This document shows positions 49,701-60,559 of a stretch of DNA of 64,000 nt, piece after piece. The notes beneath the pieces are model-generated. The model did not search any database. It saw nothing but the letters and a program-made list of their open reading frames with translations, and was not told the DNA's origin. Source of the DNA: Bolinopsis microptera (lineage: Eukaryota; Ctenophora; Tentaculata; Lobata; Bolinopsidae). Within the stretch, counting starts at the first letter, position 1, and the number at the start of each line of letters is the position of its first letter. The stretch is taken from NCBI RefSeq assembly GCF_026151205.1, contig NC_087072.1:18894103-18958102 (forward strand), in the 5' to 3' direction. The translations under genes and the position numbers were made by a program.

Positions 49701-52700
49701 CCGTTACACATGAACCATGCACTCGTTTACACACAAAAGTATCTACAGAAGTGACGTGATCCGAAGTGACGTGATCCCATTCTATGATATGATCCAAAAG
49801 TTGTGTCGAATCCAAAAGTTGCTCGAAAAGTTGTGTCGAATCCAAAAGTTGCTCGAAAGGCCTTAGACGAAGGAAGTGTCGTGGTACTAGTGGATGTGGG
49901 AGAAGAAATTCCACTTGAAGCGATAGCAGTGTTAAACAAAGGGCTAGGTTTTGTACCAACCCCAAAGGTTGACACGGAGGAGGCTCGTTTGGACATGCGC
50001 TTAACAATAAACAGAATCGTAACTGCCTCAACAAGAAGCCTCAACAGCTCACCTACAACATCATGTGAGGACCTATCAACGCTTGATTTGGAACAGACCG
50101 CCCCAACTGGACTACCTCCACAACTATCAAGGAAGTATTACGGTAGAAAGCCCCCAAGTGAGGACCAATCCATCAATGAGATTACAAACACCATGGCAGC
50201 GGACTTAGATCAGCAACTCATTAGAGGACCTAAAACTAATCTACAGCCTAAAAACCTCAACAAGATGGAGTCCCGTGGCCTCAAATGGTTAGAAAGAATG
50301 ATCAAACATGAAAAACTTGCAATAGTTGCAGCTGACAAAGGTGGAGCCGTGTTACTAGTGGACCCAGCTATGCTAAAGCGAAGAACACAGGAAAAGCTCG
50401 ACAACCCCCTAGTGTATAAAAAGCTCGCTAAAGACCCTACGCAAGACCTACACCAGGAACTATTTGATTTATGGATAGAGGGAAAAAAGAAAAACTTTGT
50501 TACACCAAAAGAAGCTAAAGACATCATGGGTATTACCAACAATCTAAACAGTGATGGTACAGTTACTAACAACAAGAGTACTTCTTCCCACTTCAAACCT
50601 GGTAAAGCTTATTTCTACCCCACCCTAAAGATCCACAAGCTTCACAAGGAAGACCTTAAACCAGGAGTCGAACCCCCCTTCAGGCTCATCACGGCACTCC
50701 AGGATGGAATCACAAAACGCAGTGATGTTTTCCTCGCTAGCCAATACCTGAAGGATCTTGAAAAAGATTTCTGCTCTGACCTTTTGACTGATAGCACTGA
50801 TGCCCTTCAATGGTTGGATTTCGTGGATAGTGAACATTCCCCAGTACAGAAGAAAGGCTTCAGATCATTTACCTACGACTTTAAGGCCCTCTATGATTCT
50901 CTAACACCACCCCTCGTCATAGAGGCCCTGAATTCCGCTATGTCATCATGCAGAGAAGATTGGTCTGAAGATTTCTGGAATGGCTCACCAAATTGGTGGA
51001 ATTGAGCCTTCGATCCTCTGCTGGGGTGTTCGATCAAAATTTGTTCATACAGCTCATCGGTATCCCTACGGGTGGATCACTATGTGTCCAAATCGCAAAC
51101 ATAGCAGTCTACTACCTAATGAACAAATGTGTTTATAGTAACCCAGAGCTCATGAATAAGATCGTATCAGCCAGGCGTTACATTGACGACGGAGCAGGTT
51201 TGTTTGAGGGAACTACAGATGAGTTCAAAATTTGGATTGCAGATGTTAACAAAGCACTCCTCTCCCATGGCCTAATCATTGATGAATACCAAATAGAAGA
51301 TCCTGGTAAATACGTATCTTTCCTTGACATCATGTTCACCTTCGATTCCTTAGGATCCCTCCAAACGGATTTGTTCATAAAGCCAACAGACTCTCGTTCA
51401 TACCTACATTTTAAAAGCTCCCACCCTAACCATATCTATTCCGGTATCGTGTACTCTCAATGCCTTAGACTCAGAAGGATTATCAACTGCCAAGAACGCC
51501 TGAAAGAACATCTCAACAACCTCAAAAAAGCCTTCCTTGCCGCATGTTACCCTAGAAAAATGATTGAGAACATCAGTAATAAGGTCCTTAACACAGCAAG
51601 ATCACTGTCACGCAAAGTTCAGGCTCCTGATGACCAGACATCATTACATCTTCCAATCAGGGTCATATCTACTTATGGTAGTGATGATGATCTGGTGTCT
51701 GTGACTAAGAAGTATGAAGAACACCTCTCAAGAACGAGGAGTTTCAGTGAAAGTGACACTGCTGAAACATCCCAAGAGACCTCCTCAACATCCGCCACAC
51801 CTAGGAAGACAATTTTCAGTTACACAAAGAAAACAGGGCCGAGCCTAAAATCTCGCCTCGTCAAATTGAAAGAACTTGCTTTAGGAGCTCAACATGGCCC
51901 AACCAGCAAATGCAATGTGCCAAGATGCAAATGTTGTGAACTTGTCAAAGGCACCCGTGAATTCAAAGTGAACGGCAAGAAGGTTAAAGCTTCCCCTGGC
52001 CCTGGAAACTGCCAGAGCTACAACATCATTTATCTGTTCCAATGTAGTGTCTGTGGAAAGGCTTACGTCGGTCGCACAACTCGATCTCTACGGGTTAGGA
52101 CTGGAGAACATAGGGTCAAATATTATAAACTTTTAAATGGTGATAAGGTAGATGAAACAAGTGATGAATATAGTTTGGGTTTACATTTGTTGGATCATGG
52201 TTTTAGACAAAGGGAAGATTTTAACAACATTTTTAATGTGTCAATTATTGATAATTCTAGTCCTAAAACTTTGGATGTCCGTGAACATAAATATATTCAA
52301 CTACTCAAGACTTTAAAACCTTTGGGAATTAACACTATAAATCCTTTTGGCCTTCCATTACTCCTAACATCTTAATTTTAACTTTATAACCGTTTTAAGA
52401 GTGTTCAGATTTTTAAAGAAATTTTGGGTTTTACTAACTTTTTACAATTTCTAGGGCTTATGTCACTGAAGATGACGCCTTGCAACATGTTTGACGATAG
52501 CCTGTAGATTGATAGTTTGATCTCAGTATTTACAACAATTCATCTAGTTTGATTGATTCAAAGGGAAACAAATTCCTATGATCCAAAAGTTATATAATGA
52601 ATGAAGTGACTCACAATTATTTATTTTTACAAAATTATTATGAAACTATGTCGAAGATTCGATAATATGATTGCAGACTAGCGACTAGTGAGTATTATTT

Positions 52701-54656
52701 GAGTATATCAACTTTTCAGTTTTCAACAGGCTTACTTGAAGCGTGTTTCCAGAAGAATGTTTGAGTTTCAGCAACTCCTGGTTCCTCTCATCAATCTTCT
52801 CCAAGTACTGGTTATTCTCGATCCTTAACTGCTTGAAATCTACCTCGTGCAATACCTGACAATTTTCAGAAATTAATTTCACCAGTAGCACTTTGTACCT
52901 GTCGGGATTGTCTAGGTATTGATGTCCGAGGATCGGAGACCTTCATTAATCCTAAGAACGAACACAAAATACTCTTCAAATGGAAAGATAAATAAACCTC
53001 TCCCATTTCTTCTTTCTGTTTCAACTGCAACTGAAGTTTCTTCTTCTGAACTTTCAGTGTTGAGTTTTTCAAACGTAGCTTCTCAATAAGAGCTTTACGG
53101 CTTCTCATCTTGTCTTCAAAATAACGTGTTACTCGCTCAGCAACTACCCTCCCAGTTCTCTGGAATTTATTAGAATGTCAGGACTCAGGTAAATATTCTT
53201 CAATATCAATATTTATCAATGATAACGCTAGATATCGACTATCGTGGGTATAACTTAAACGAATATCAATTGTACCTTTACTCACTAAATTTTTAGCTCC
53301 AAGAACAATATCTCTGTTGAACTCGTAGGAAGATTTCTTCATTTCAGCCAGTCTAATCTCTGCTTCTTCTCTAGTAGCCTGAATCGATGTTTCATTGAGA
53401 AATTGTTATTAGGAGAAAGGATCACGACGATAATACATACTACATATTATGATTACTAGCAGGAACCCGTATAACCCTAAAGTGGTGTCAAGACTCAAGA
53501 GACTAAAATAATTATTACCTATTTAATTCGCGTTTTAGACACCACTTGGGGGTCCACATTTTGTGCTCTAAAATCACTATTCCTTGGCCAATTTTTTATT
53601 TTTTCATGCTGATTTGAAAGCTATTAAAGCATTTGACCCAGTCAAAAAAGTTTCAGCTGTATATCTTTTACGGTTTTTGCGGAAAGTCGCGTTAAAGTTG
53701 ATGCCGTGGTGTCAGTAAAATGGCACAGATAACTATCGTCTCGCTTTATATATAGTAAGATGTATCTATAATCTATACCTTTCCTGAGGGAAGATTTCAA
53801 AAATATTTAAAAGATAATTCAAAGACTATCACTTGGTAATAAGTACAGTTGTTTTTTTCCTACCCGGTAAGTGTCAAGAATTTTCTCAGTTTCGTGTTTG
53901 AACTTGTTGATCTCCTCTCTCAGTTCGTCGTGTTCACGCTGGGCAATATCACATTTCTGCTCAGTAGTAAGTTTTAAAAGTCGTTCTGTGGATCCGGTGC
54001 GAGAGCGTGATCTTCTCTTGTGAACTCGCACAACATCTTGCTGCACCGGTGACGCTTCTAAAACGATCGAAAAATTGTGTCTCCTTTATAATGCTTTCAA
54101 GTTCAATAGAACATTTTTTAAATTTTAGAACAAATTCTATGAAGCACATTCGAAAACATGTAAATCAAGACAAGGTGCACAAGATTATAAATTATAAATG
54201 CCAAACCTAGACCTTTGATCTGGGTTTGGATGTCCTTTGGATCGACTCTTTTAAGATATTTCGTTAAAATCCCAGTCTCTTTCTCCAGCTTATCATTCTC
54301 ATTCCTGAATGATATTCACCAGTAATATACATGTTATACACTAGGCAAATATAATAAAAGGTTCAAGTTTCAGATTTCCTGGATTCACAGCATGTTTTCA
54401 AGAATTTGTTATATCCGTTTAGTAGCAAAAAATAATTTTCTGATAATATGATAAACAACAACCTCACCTTGTAGCTTAGTATGATTATTTACAAGCCAAA
54501 ATAAACTAGAAAATAAGCTGACCTGATTTCGTCGAGAGCAAATTGTATTTCTTCTTCAGTGCTTCTTGCAAACTGGTCAGCAAGGGATATCTGACTGGTG
54601 TTTGCACTAATGCTACTGGAACCAGTTGCTGATGGTCCCTCCCCAGTCGACGTCAT
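46776..54656 (-). CDS. CCDC113: CCDC113/CFAP263 ciliary coiled-coil protein
   Basis: Ten exons join with correct GT-AG sites and phases: 54523-54656, 54213-54304, 53864-54057, 53286-53378, 52998-53159, 52736-52855, 48388-48487, 48179-48273, 47933-48019, 46776-46874. They give 391 aa, close to the ~377 aa of the vertebrate protein. Residues ~1-45 are Ser/Thr-rich, an RRSRSRTGS basic stretch lies near 90, and the rest is coiled coil. Diagnostic segments include LRLKNSTLKVQKKKLQLQLK, VDFKQLRIEN, NQELLKLKHSSGNTLQ, EREKAESINANLRRQL and KTWERKVDIAQ. CCDC113 acts in cilia, at axonemal and basal-body/satellite structures, with CCDC96. Intron 6 (48488-52735) is swollen by a FLYWCH frame and a Penelope-like element. 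A minus-strand AATAAA lies at 46477-46482, about 300 bp past the TAA. The gene looks intact. Confidence 0.95.
47546..47559. promoter_or_regulatory. X-box (RFX-type) site in CCDC113 intron 9
   Basis: GTTGCCATGGAAAC matches the RFX/DAF-19 X-box (GTTNCCATGGNAAC) on both strands. RFX factors switch on ciliary genes, and this site lies inside one. It is about 7 kb downstream of the start codon, so it would have to act as an intronic enhancer or as the promoter of another transcript. Confidence 0.5.
48125..48163. repeat. GATAAGTAAA 10-bp tandem repeat
   Basis: About four copies of GATAAGTAAA in the intron between CCDC113 exons 48179-48273 and 47933-48019, just past the donor of the former. Confidence 0.85.
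48951..49490 (-). CDS. FLYWCH-type zinc-finger protein nested in CCDC113 intron 6
   Basis: A 179-codon frame from the ATG at 49490 to the stop at 48951. Residues ~8-71 form a FLYWCH zinc finger: Phe25, Trp42-x-Cys44, Cys51 or Cys52, an RLYTLNG strand and the closing His69-Asn-His71. After it come a helix and a basic stretch (KKKLQRARRQKK), which could serve as a nuclear signal or a DNA contact. A good acceptor (CATTTTTCAG) lies about 38 bp upstream of the ATG, so a 5' exon may exist. FLYWCH domains bind DNA or protein and are frequent in genes derived from transposons. The frame is on the same strand as CCDC113 and fully inside its intron. It could be a domesticated transposon gene or an alternative terminal exon of CCDC113. 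Confidence 0.72.
   Translation of the reverse strand: MFDKDSVKIVRGRTLTSQNLLHCSFRYSVDGRKLTLDGRQAWRCVKKKEKCCSRLYTLNGTLVTVTKTHNHDANIADCEVKEILSKVHDLAASSMTINHRDYCFITGSLSKGARVRLPSEQALKKKLQRARRQKKLYPGAITTNPEQEKEDCIPPSSETLPILSDTLLHELHEFIQTNG
49796..49855 (+). repeat. Tandem 30-bp repeat at the PLE 5' end
   Basis: Two adjacent identical 30-bp units, each containing GTTGTGTCGAATCCAAAAG. The unit length is a multiple of three, so any frame through it stays open. Confidence 0.9.
49803..52375 (+). pseudogene. PLE polyprotein (RT + GIY-YIG), split by one frameshift
   Basis: Two overlapping frames, 49803-51005 (opening with GTG, not ATG) and 50993-52375, together make one PLE protein. The first has the conserved N-terminal block (VLNKGLGFVPTP), LAIVAADKGGAVLLVD and the catalytic-Asp region (FTYDFKALYDSL). 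The second has IPTGGSLCVQIANI, the YIDD catalytic box near 51179, a zinc-binding linker (CNVPRCKCC near 51909) and the GIY-YIG nuclease (IIYLFQCSVCGKAYVGRT near 52023). The frame breaks at about 50966-50983, around GATTTCTGGAATGG, by a one-base shift. No other stop interrupts either half, so the copy is young, or the break is a sequencing or allelic difference. As written it cannot make the full protein. Confidence 0.9.
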
Positions 54657-54967
54657 AGCCTATTATAACGGTTTAAATTTGAATTATACTGAAATGAAAT
54701 GGTTTTTGTAACTTATACATTTACTACTTTACAGGTTCTGCAGGTATTGTTTTGCTATTATATTTGGATCCATTTACAAACAGAAACAAAACATGAAAAA
54801 TGTCCAAAATGCATGTATGCAACGTTTTTATAATACTTCCTCAGTTTAATATGACAGTAATCTAACATAGATCAAATTACTACTTTATTTTGCTTTGGAA
54901 GTAAAATTTAATCAATCTACCAATTCAAAAGTTATTAAACAAATCTCTGCATTTCTCATATAATTTT
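54657..54967. other. Region upstream of CCDC113
   Basis: AT-rich 5' flank of CCDC113. I looked for an RFX X-box or a clear TATA box near the start codon and found neither. Confidence 0.5.
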
Positions 54968-56440
54968 TTCCGGATATTCAGCTTCCAGAATCTCAATGGT
55001 GACTTATTCTGATGATTTTCCGTTTATCAAAGCTTTCTTTGGGAATAGAACTTTGAGTTCCTCAATCGTGTCTTGTGTTATCCTCAGTGAACTCATTAGA
55101 TGGTCATTTAAGAAAAATTCAGTCAAACAGTGAAATTTGGGTCGCAGAGAGCTGAAATTCGAATATATGATCCTACTTTACTTTTACTTTACTTTAGAAA
55201 AGCTCCTCTTCAAAAATCTTCCAAAATCTCTCTTTATATTCTGATGATTTTCCGTTTATCAAAGCTTTCTTTGGGAATAGAACTTTGAGTACTATATACC
55301 TCAATCGTGTCTTGTGAATCCTCAATGACCCTGTAAAATGGTTATTCAAGAAAAATTAAGTCAAACATTGAAATATGGGTCGAGGAGAGCTGAAATTCGA
55401 ATATATCCTACCGGTAGGACATATTCAAAATATTCATTGCACATCAAAGTTTTCTCCGAAAATACTGCTTCCAGTACCTTGATGGCGACTTGTGTCACTT
55501 TAACTGACCTCACTGATTGGTCACTGGTAAAAATTTCAGTAAAAACCACGAAAATTCGGTCGAGGGGACGGCAGAAATGCTCCTCTTCAAAAATCTTCCA
55601 AACTCTCTCTTTATTTATATTCTGATGATTTTCCGTTTATCAAAGCTTTCTTTGGGAATAGAACTTTGAGTACCTCAATCGTGTATTGTGCTATCCTCAG
55701 TGCTATCCAGATGGCCATTCAAGAAAAATTAAGTCAAATAACATTGAAATTTGGTTCGCGGAGAGCTGAAATTCGAATATGCCCTACCGGTAGGACATAT
55801 TCAAAATATTCATTGCATCAAAGTTTTCTCCGGAAATACTGCTTCCAGTACCTTGATGGCGACTTGTGTCACTCTAACTGACCTCACTGATTGGTCACTG
55901 ATAAAAATTTCAGTTGAAACTGCGATATTTCGGTCAAGGGGACGGCAGAAATGCTCCTCTTCAAAAATCTTCCAAAATCTCTCTTTATAAAATTTATATT
56001 CTGATGATTTTCCGTTTATCAAAGCTTTCTTTGGGAATAGAAATTTCATTACCTTAACCGTGTCTTGTGCTATCCTCAATGACCCTTTAAGATGGTCATT
56101 AATGAAAAATTAAGTCAAAACATTGAAATATGGGTCGAGGAGAGCTGAAATTCGAATATATCCTACCGGTAGGATATATTCAAAATTTTCATTGCATCAA
56201 AGTTTTCTCCGGGAATACTGCTTCCTGTACCTTGATGGTGACTTGTGTCACTCTCACCGACCTCACTACCTACCTTGGGTACCTTGGGTTCGTTTCGGGC
56301 CAGCACGCCCAGGCCAAGACATCTTGCGTCTCCACAACCAACTGATTGGTCACTGGTAAAAATTTCAGTTGAAACTGCGAAAATTCGGTCAAGGGGACAG
56401 CAGAAATGCTCCTCTTCAAAAATCTTCCAAAATGTTTCCT
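54968..56440. repeat. ~377-bp tandem satellite with palindromic core
   Basis: About three and a half units. Each runs TCTGATGATTTTCCGTTTAT, then a TCGTGTCTTGTG block, then the palindrome CCTACCGGTAGG, then TGATTGGTCACTG, then CTCCTCTTCAAAAATCTTCC. The palindrome sits at about 55407, 55783 and 56162, giving the period. The last unit carries an ~80-bp insertion (about 56266-56345) rich in CCTTGGGT. Short frames inside are by-products of the repeat. Confidence 0.92.
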
Positions 56441-56722
56441 TCTCTCTCTCTCTCTCTGTTCCGGTCAACGGTTTCTGGCCTCTACTTTAAGAGGGAGGTC
56501 TTATCACCATGCCCACAGAATGCAACTCCTGCTAGCTGCACGCCAGGACTCCCAAAGTAAATACGAAATCATAAAATAATAAATATCAATGCAACAGACC
56601 CCTGGAGTCTTGAAGCTGTCGCTACCTGGCTCAGAGTAAACCCACTTCCGTTGTAGTACTTCTGCGGGCAGACAAGGGACTTCCGAGCAAGGTCAAAGCC
56701 TGGGAGATATGTCTCTATGCAG

Positions 56723-56874
56723 CAGGGACAAAAGGATTTCGCGATTATTTTGGCCAAAAATCGCGATACCGCGAATTTAAACAGACTATACATTAAACTA
56801 TACGTCATAAAATTTGTCGCAAATAATGGGAAAAATCGCGATTCCGTACATGCCGCGATTTCCTTCTGTCCCTG
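56723..56874. mobile_element. hAT-type MITE with perfect 8-bp target duplication
   Basis: A 152-bp element starting CAGGGACAAAAGGA and ending TCCTTCTGTCCCTG. It is flanked on both sides by CTATGCAG (56715-56722, 56875-56882). CAGGG termini plus an 8-bp duplication are the hallmark of hAT transposons. The interior is rich in ATCGCG motifs and has no gene. Confidence 0.92.
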
Positions 56875-56940
56875 CTATGCAGAGATGGGCCTAGGTTGAG
56901 TTCCTAGTGTGGGATTTAGCGAAAGTGGGGGGGGGGGGGC

Positions 56941-56984
56941 AATGGCATAAAATGGCATAAAATGGCATAAAATGGCATAAAATG
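56941..56984. repeat. AATGGCATAA tandem repeat after a G-run
   Basis: Four copies of AATGGCATAA plus a partial one, directly following a run of G (about 56927-56939). Confidence 0.9.
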
Positions 56985-58149
56985 GAGACTTTTTCTATTA
57001 TATTATATGGAGAAAATGGAAAAACCCAATTTTATCTTCGAAATTTCATCTTTAACACCATTTAACACCTAAATTGGACATTCTAACATGTTTATTTACG
57101 CTTACTAGGGGCGTAACAAGCTTATGAAAGCTCATAGTAGGCTACTAGATGCTTATTATACTAGGTTGGTGGCACACTTCAGGCAAACTCATTACTCAAG
57201 CCTAGTGTAAAGTTATTTCTACAGGCTACAGCAGGAGTGAGTAATAGGCACTGAGAGGTGAGACCTACATCCTCGAAAGTTGAAACAAGTGACCACACTT
57301 GTGAGGAAGTTTCAAAGCAAGCAGGAATAAAGTCTGTGATTCAAAGAACGAACGGAAGTTCGGCGCTCAACGAAAACATGCCCTACGATACGGCTCTCTT
57401 ATCTCTACATGAGTGATAAGACGAAGAGGGGCACTGGCTAGTGGCTAAGAGTGCCAAACAGACTACGGAAGAGAACGAATGGAACCCGATGGTATCTTGG
57501 CCTGGCTATTTATAGGCAATGCGTGCTGAGATGCAGCCTGGGAGCGAATCAGAGTGCAGGATCGATATCACGTGATCATTTGAAAGCCAATAGAAACGCT
57601 CTATTTGTGTCACGTGACTTACAAACAGCGGAGCTTAACAGGGTTGTTCGCAAGCAGCCACTGTCTAGTACAGAGCTAATTACCATCGGGCGTCTAGAGC
57701 TGAGTCACGTGATTGTGTAGAGTCCAGTATGGAGTCACATGCGTAAGATACCCGGCCCTGAACACGTGACCTTCATATTCCGTCACCATCAGCAAAGGGG
57801 GTTACGAATAAACATGCAAAATGCTGGTAAAAGCGGGAACAAGCTATCTAATTACACTGTATACCACAAAAAACATATTATGATTATTGGCTAATGGCTA
57901 TTCAGTATTAACTCCATAGAATATAGATTAAAATTCAAGATAACAAGTTCGGTTCAATTTTGGATTTTTAGACCAAGCAAAGGAAAGTGATTTTAGGATA
58001 TTACTTGAAATATATCTGAATAACTGAAATATTTTTGACTTCGAAAATTGAAAAAATATTTTCGGCTAATAATGAACAGGGTAGAATGAAACGTGGAGAA
58101 GATTGGTTTTCAGAAAAACTTTGAAAATTTGTGACTTAAAAAATTCTCG
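56985..58149. other. No gene seen; contains a diverged copy of the 7735-8358 element interior
   Basis: Short frames only (one of ~89 codons at 57451-57720 opens with GTG and matches nothing I know). The segment at 58035-58140 resembles 8030-8125, including ATATTTTCGGCTAATAATGA against ATATTTTCGGCTTATAATGA. CACGTGA boxes occur at about 57568, 57611, 57707 and 57762. Confidence 0.45.
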
Positions 58150-60119
58150 GTCAGAGGGGGGGGGATCATGTTATTTTTTGTCCGTTTTTGTCCGTTTTTG
58201 TCCGTTAATTTTTGTCCGTTTTGAAAATATAGCTGCCAAACGGACAAAAACGGACAAAAACGGACAAAAACGGACAAAAATTGTAACTTTTGATTTAAAT
58301 TTTCTCCACAATTTGTAACAGGCTATCTGCAGAAATGGGTAGCCCGGTTAATGACCATGGTCCTTTCTCAAACTTTTAATCTTCAATTAGGCACAAAGAA
58401 TAGTCTACACATTTTTTAATAACATAAAAAGGGATGAAAAGTTTTATTACTGGAGAGTAAAACTTTGTTAAACACAAAGATTCTTGAGCACATTTTGAGT
58501 CAGACTCAAATGCGCTTAAAAACATTTTAGTATATAACAATAAATTATGTTAACAATAACACCAACAATAATTATAAATTGAACAAATTATTGAGAGATG
58601 AAAGAGAGGAAAAGGAGGAGGGGGGACTGAGGAGGGGGACTGAGGAGGGAGAGGAGGGGGCTGAGGAGGAGTGAGACTGAGAAGGAGAACTGAGGAGGAG
58701 GAATGAATAGGAGGAGGAGAAGAAGGACTCAAGAGGAGGAGGACGCAAGAGGAGGAGGACCCAGGAAAAGGCCCCATGAGGAGGACTGGGGAGGAGGAGG
58801 ACCGATGAGGACTGATGAGGACTGATAAAGAGGACTAAGGACGAGGAGGAGGAGGAGGAGGAGAAGGACTGAGGAGTGAGGAGGAGGACTGATGAGGAGA
58901 AGGAGGTGTATGAGGAGGATGAGGAGGAGAAAGGAGATAAACGATGAGGATAAGGAGGACTGAGGAGGAGGACTGGTGAAGAGGACTGATGAGGAGGAGG
59001 ACTGAGAAGGGGAGGACTTCGGAGGACTGAGGAGGGGAGGACTTAGGAGGAAGAGGAGGATTGAGCAGGAGGAGGACTGAGGAGTAGAAGGAGGAAGAAG
59101 ACTGAGGAGGATCAGGAGGACCCAGGAAGAGGAGGAAGAGGAGGAGGACTGAGGAGGAGAAGGAGGACCCAAGAGGAGGAACCAGGAAGAAGAGGAGGAG
59201 GAGGACTGAGAAGGAGGAGTGAGACTGAGGAGGAGAACTGAGGACTGAGGAGGAAGAGGAGGAGGATGAAGAGGAGGTGGACCCAAGAGGAGGAGGTCCC
59301 AGGAGGAGGACCCAGGAGGAGGACTCAGGAGGAGGAGGAGGATGACTGAGGAAGACTGAGGAGGAGGAGGAAGCATCTAAATATTATTTCCATTTTTGTT
59401 ATTTTTTGTCCGTTTTTGTCCGCTCTATTTTTTGTCCGTTTTGATAATATAGGGTTCCGAACGGAAAAAACGGATAAAAAACAGGATCCCCCCTGGAGGA
59501 GGAGGAGGAGAAGGATGACTGAGGAGGAGGACTGAGGAGGACTGAGAAGGAGGAGGACTGAGGAGTACTGAGGAGGATCGCTGAAGAGGATGGCTGAGGA
59601 GGATGGCTGAGGAGGATGACTGAGGAGGATGACTGAGAGGGAGGAGGAGGAGGACTGAGAAGGAGGAGGAGAAAGAGGACCCAGGAGGAGGACTCAGGAG
59701 AAAGAGGAGGAGGAGGACTCAGAAGGAGGAATGAGGAGGACTCAGAAGGAGGAATGAGAAGGAGGAGAACTGAGGAGGAGGAGGAGGAGGACTGAATAGG
59801 AGGAGGAGGGGGACTGGGGGAGGACTGAGGAGGAGGACTACTGACGAAAAGGATGAGGAGGAGGACTGAGGAGAAGGACTGAGGACTGAGGAGGAAGAGG
59901 AGGAGGATGAAGAGGAGGAGGAGGACCCAGGAGGAGGAGGACTGAGGAGGATGATGAGGACTGCAGAGGAGGAGGACTGAGGAAGACTGAGGAGGATGGC
60001 TGAGGAGGATGGCTGAGGAGGAGGAGGAGGAGAAGGTGGAAGAGGAGGAGGAGGAGGAGGAGGAGGAGGAGGAGGAGGAGGAGGAGGAGGAGGAGGAGGA
60101 GGAGGAGGAGGAGGAGGAG

Positions 60120-60151
<32 letters not shown>

Positions 60152-60330
60152 TAAATGTTATTTCAATTTTTGTTATTTTTTGTCCGTTTTTGTCCGTTTT
60201 TGTCCGTTTTTGTCCGTTTTTGTCCGTTTTTGTCCGTTTTTGTCCGCTTTATTTTTTGTCCGTTTTGAAAATATAGCTGCCAAACGGACAAAAACGGACA
60301 AAAAAACATGAGCCCCCCCCCCCTCAGAGT
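58150..60330. repeat. Composite GGA-array / TGTCCGTTTT hairpin element
   Basis: TGTCCGTTTT-type units followed by their complement (AAAACGGACA) occur three times: 58171-58288, about 59398-59490 and 60176-60303. Between them lie two long GGA/GAG purine arrays (about 58600-59370 and 59490-60150). Blocks two and three are each preceded by GAGGAAGCATCTAAAT, so a unit of roughly 800 bp has been duplicated. The outer ends are inverted: TCAGAGGGGGGGGGATCATG at 58151 and the complement of CATGAGCCCCCC at 60308 onward. The poly-Glu, Pro-rich and Ser-rich frames here are repeat products. Confidence 0.85.
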
Positions 60331-60559
60331 CATTCTTGATACGTACCTCCCGTATCGAGAGCTCCCGATTCCGAGCTCGTGTTGCAAAGGGGAGGCCTGC
60401 CTTCCGAGATCGCATTACCAGGTGGAAGCCTCGAGTCCAAAATGGTGTACCGCGAAAGTTCCTGGTGAAGAATCCAAGGAGGTTACCCAAAAAGGTTTTC
60501 CCTATCCAGTCTTGTCGACTGTTCCACAAATTTGAAGATATGGTTGTAGTTTACTGTTG
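60331..60559. other. Short GC-richer segment of unknown origin
   Basis: Open in more than one frame; the plus-strand frame is very Arg/Lys-rich. It lies just 3' of the minus-strand LINE remnant and may be its tail. Not recognised. Confidence 0.3.

Larger units (their letters stand above)
49786..52591 (+). mobile_element. Penelope-like retroelement (PLE), antisense in CCDC113 intron 6
   Basis: Contains reverse transcriptase and GIY-YIG endonuclease sequence in the usual PLE order. TATGATCCAAAAGTT occurs at both ends (about 49788 and 52577), as expected from the partial terminal repeats PLEs often carry. GAAGTGAC lies outside both ends (49748/49763 and about 52604) and is a candidate target duplication. 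Two tandem 30-bp units (GTTGTGTCGAATCCAAAAG type) lie at the 5' end. The outer limits are approximate. Confidence 0.88.

Noticed and set aside
49627-50837. Antisense frames of 70-135 codons across the PLE
   Set aside because: They are mirror frames of the reverse transcriptase coding sequence and match no family.
52381-52620. Possible hammerhead ribozyme in the PLE 3' region
   Set aside because: CTGAAGATGACGCC is present, but no CTGATGA...GAAA core with a closing stem could be found.
54968-56440. CRISPR-like spaced repeats
   Set aside because: The repeats are head-to-tail 377-bp units with no short repeat/unique spacer alternation, and the genome is eukaryotic.
57451-57720. An 89-codon plus-strand frame
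   Set aside because: It opens with GTG, has no recognisable domain and no neighbouring coding signal.
58550-60311. Long Pro/Ser-rich, Leu-rich and poly-Glu frames
   Set aside because: They are read-throughs of GGA/GAG purine arrays and the TGTCCGTTTT units.
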